Of a stretch of 64,000 bases of DNA, positions 61,290 to 64,000 are shown in pieces. Origin of the DNA: Benincasa hispida. Lineage: Eukaryota > Streptophyta > Magnoliopsida > Cucurbitales > Cucurbitaceae. The notes beneath the pieces were generated by a model that saw only the letters and a list, made by a program, of their open reading frames with translations, did not search any database and was not told where the DNA came from. How positions within the stretch are numbered: position 1 is the stretch's first letter; every line of letters begins with the position of its first letter. Made by a program: the position numbers and the translations under genes. The stretch covers positions 37,748,543 to 37,812,542 of the forward strand of contig NC_052354.1 of assembly GCF_009727055.1 (NCBI RefSeq), read 5' to 3'.

Positions 61290-61668
61290 GATAAAGGTGG
61301 TATTGTAGTTGGTCGCTGGAGTTTTTCGTCGAAGGTGGTTGTCAGAGCCCGAAGTTAGTCGTTGGTGTTGGTCAAACAAAGGTGGTCGTTGAAGTTGATT
61401 ATCAGAGGTGATTTTTGTCGGAGTTTGTAGTTAGAGATGGTTATCAAAACTCGAAGTTGGTCACATGAAGATAGTCGTCGGAGTTGGTCACCGGAGTTTG
61501 TTGTTGGAGGTGGTTGTCGGAGCCCAGAATTGGTTGTTGGAGTTGGTCATGTGCAGATAATTGTCGGAGCTTATCGTCAGAGGGGTGGTTGTCAGAGTTG
61601 GCCGTGTGAAAATGGTCATCGAAGTGTGACAATGGTAGTCGGCGACGGTGGTTGATGAATGGAGCCAT
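61290..61668. repeat. GTCGGAGTTGGTC-type minisatellite
   Basis: Loose tandem repeats of GGTGGTTGTCGGAG, GTCGTCGGAGTTGGTC and TTGTTGGAGTTGGTC. The two overlapping open frames here (61437-61655 + and 61668-61444 -) come from the repeat. It stands out because the neighbourhood is AT-rich. It abuts the CACTA element. Confidence 0.65.
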
Positions 61669-61672
61669 TGAA

Positions 61673-63227
61673 CATTACAAGAAAGATCACATTTAATAGC
61701 TTTTGACTATAGCACTTTTCGACCAAAACAAAGTTGTGGCTTACTTTAACCAAAAAAAAAAAAAAAAAATTCTAGGAGCATTCTTTTCCCATAGTTTTGA
61801 AGCACAAGTACAATGAAAAAACGAAGACGAAAACCTTGTCATGCTAAATATTGAAGATGTATTGTACTTTATGTATTAAAATATTTTTACTATAGGTGCT
61901 TATGTAATTTATTTATCTGCTTCTTGTCAATTATTTATTTAGGATGTTGTTGTGTTCATGTGTGTTAAGGCTCCCTCTGGTATGATGAAGAATGGCCAAC
62001 AATAAACTGATTACATCATAATGGATTACTTATCATAATATTGATTTTTAGTGATGACACTTCGACACTTTTTAAGAAGTCTTGAGAGTGAAAGTGTTGG
62101 GCACTTTTTAGATAGTTTTTAGAGGTAAAGTGGCATTTTGATTTTTTTTAGAATTTTGTTGTGTGAGTTGTTAGACTATGCTTAGAAAACTTTGTTAGTG
62201 ACTGCTCTTCCTAGAAATATGCCCTTTGCAGATATTTCTTATTGTGTTAAGTTTTTGGAATTTGTTGGTATGGATTATTTGTTATGTTTCATTTTTAGAA
62301 GAGACACAATTAAAGGAGACCAAATTCTTTTCTTTTTAATTAGTAAGAAGGTAGACTTGCCAATAAAACATGATGCAATTCATGAAGGCCAAATTCAGAA
62401 ATGAAAATGCAATCGGTAGTTCAATTTCATGACCTTCTAACAAAGTTTTTATTATTTTATTTCTTTATTTCAATAATTTTACTTAACTTTTATTATTTAT
62501 TGACTTTTTATAGGTTGGTGATGGACTCAATAGTGCATGCAATGTCTAAATCACTAACACAACTAAGTTGGAGTTATTTGGATTTTTTATATAAACATAT
62601 TTTGTAATTTATAAAGTATGTTTTGTTTCCTCTCCAAATATCTTATACTCATACTATATCTCTTTTTTGTTCAACATGAATTGTGTGTGAATGCTTGTTT
62701 AAATATATACATTTTGATTATGTGGATTACAAATATTTTTTATGATCTTTTATGTATAGCAAAGTATAAAACACAATAATATCAATATGAATATATATAT
62801 TTGATAAGCTATAAAAGATGTAATTATAAGTATTCAATAAGGCTATAAAAGTTTATAAAAGCTATGAAAAGAAAAAAATATTAAACATTTTGACAAAAAC
62901 AATTTTATAGTTTTTTTTCAATGCTATCTTTCATTTTACAAAGATCAAATGTGCTATTTAAAGCTTATCCTTATAGCTTTTACAAAAGGCTATAAAAAGC
63001 CTAGCATTTCATAGCATTTACCAAGTACTATAAAAGAAGAATTTTTATAGCATGTAACAAAATGTTATAATTTTTTTTTTTACTTTTTATAGCATTTTAG
63101 AAACGCTATAAAAAGCCCCAAACTTTTAATAGCATGGGTTGCCGCAACTTTGAATAAAATGCTATAAAAGATCTGTTATAACATTTTTTCGAAGCTATGG
63201 CAAGCATTTTTTTTTTTTCATGTAGTG
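61673..63227. mobile_element. Non-autonomous CACTA element (1,555 bp)
   Basis: The left end CATTACAAGAAA and the reverse complement of the right end, CACTACATGAAA, agree at 10 of 12 bases and match the CACTA signature with one change. GAA flanks both sides (61670-61672 and 63228-63230), the 3-bp duplication of this superfamily. Subterminal repeats are strong: GCTATAAAA/TTTTATAGC words recur many times at 62.80-63.18 kb, with a few TAATAGCTTTT/CTATAGC words near the left end. Short frames at 62192-62404 and 62401-62607 show no transposase domain, so it would rely on enzyme from elsewhere. Confidence 0.8.
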
Positions 63228-63230
63228 GAA

Positions 63231-64000
63231 AACATTGGGAAAAGAAAGATTTGGGGTGAGCTAGTAAAATATACCAACTCAACTCCACCAACATTTAAAG
63301 TTGGTGAAAGTTGGTAGACCAAACATTAAGTTGGTATATTTTACCAACTCAACTTAACTCATGTTAGTGAATGAAACACCCTCATAATTGATTCTATTCT
63401 TTAAAGTAGACTAAATGGTCCATAAAGTAGTTAGGGCTTCTGTTTTTATATGGTTAAAACTCAAATAGTTCTTAAAAAGAAAATCAAATGATTATATCAA
63501 GAATAATGTCTTGTAAAAAGATCTCAGAAGGTAATTACAATATGTAGTACTTTTAGAGATAATAATTAAGTGTATAGCAATATTTTTAAAGAATTGCAAG
63601 TAAAACCTATCAGTGATAAACTCTATCCTTGATAGACTCCTAGAGCTGGATCTAAATTTTATTATATTTGCAAATTCTCTTGTAGTGTTATATTTGCTAT
63701 ACTTTGGATATGATTAGTATATCTGCAACTAGTCAAAGCATTAGCGTAAAATTCTTTCAAAATTTCCTTCACTTGTGCTTGTTGAGAATGACTAGTCAAT
63801 TGTTGGAATGATTGGTCATAAAATTATTATTTGCTTTTGTTCTGCATTGAAATATTTATAAGTGTTTTAATTCCCTATGATATGCACAACATTTTTCTTT
63901 ACTTAATTTAGATCTAGAACATCTTTTGTATTTAATTTAGATCAAAAAATGTTTTTTGTATTTAATCGAGATATGAAGTGTTTTTTTGTATTTAATTCTG
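63231..64000. other. Intergenic DNA to the window edge
   Basis: No gene. CTATCAGTGATAAACTCTATC at about 63.61 kb resembles the GATAG MITE group. TTTTTTGTATTTAATT with TAGATC recurs three times in the last 100 bases. Confidence 0.4.

Noticed and set aside
62192..62607. Captured gene inside the CACTA element
   Set aside because: The two short frames show no recognisable domain; without a search I cannot support capture.

Overview
This is a 64-kb stretch of plant nuclear DNA, AT-rich and made almost entirely of transposable elements. The polymerase proteins, intron signals and repeat families are those of a flowering plant. The Copia gag/pol wording and the long LTR family look to me like cucurbit repeats, but that is from memory and was not searched. 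I found no convincing low-copy host gene, tRNA, rRNA or CRISPR array.

Layout. 1-560: 5' end of a minus-strand LTR retrotransposon leaving the left edge. 561-14.8 kb: AT-rich intergenic DNA with a decayed RNase H-like pseudogene (4.6-5.2 kb) and several non-autonomous DNA elements, including two PIF/Harbinger-like copies in tandem (9.8-11.4 kb). 14.8-35.8 kb: a dead minus-strand Copia element with both LTRs, split between gag and protease by a ~15.9-kb nest (18.8-34.7 kb). The nest holds five copies of one ~2.1-kb LTR family in both orientations plus a broken plus-strand gag-pol. 37.5-43.5 kb: a Copia element with two LTRs, primer site, polypurine tract and a 5-bp target duplication (GTACA), disabled by point mutations. 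45.5-52.1 kb: a Mutator-like element (MULE) with a mudrA-type transposase whose two catalytic aspartates are both changed, plus a plant-mobile-domain (PMD) gene with introns. 52.2-53.6 kb: a ~207-bp tandem array and a block of near-palindromes. 53.6-61.3 kb: AT-rich DNA with a few MITE relics. 61.7-63.2 kb: a non-autonomous CACTA element with a 3-bp duplication (GAA).

The genes do not form a pathway; they are the remains of independent mobile elements inserted into one another. Two themes recur. First, degenerate arrays of a motif centred on AAACGATCG occur in the 2.1-kb LTRs and their leader, in the LTRs and the coding linker of the 37.5-kb Copia, and in the 52-kb satellite. Second, two LTRs of the 2.1-kb family are each split by an antisense solo LTR at the same short palindrome.

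Assembly quality limits what can be concluded. Four back-to-back copies of the 19-bp Tn5 mosaic end (library adapter) lie in the sequence, and three single Ns each separate exact direct duplications. These are artefacts, and junctions in 1.2-1.6, 21.6-21.8, 25.2-26.7, 29.8-30.1 and 52.8-53.0 kb should not be trusted.
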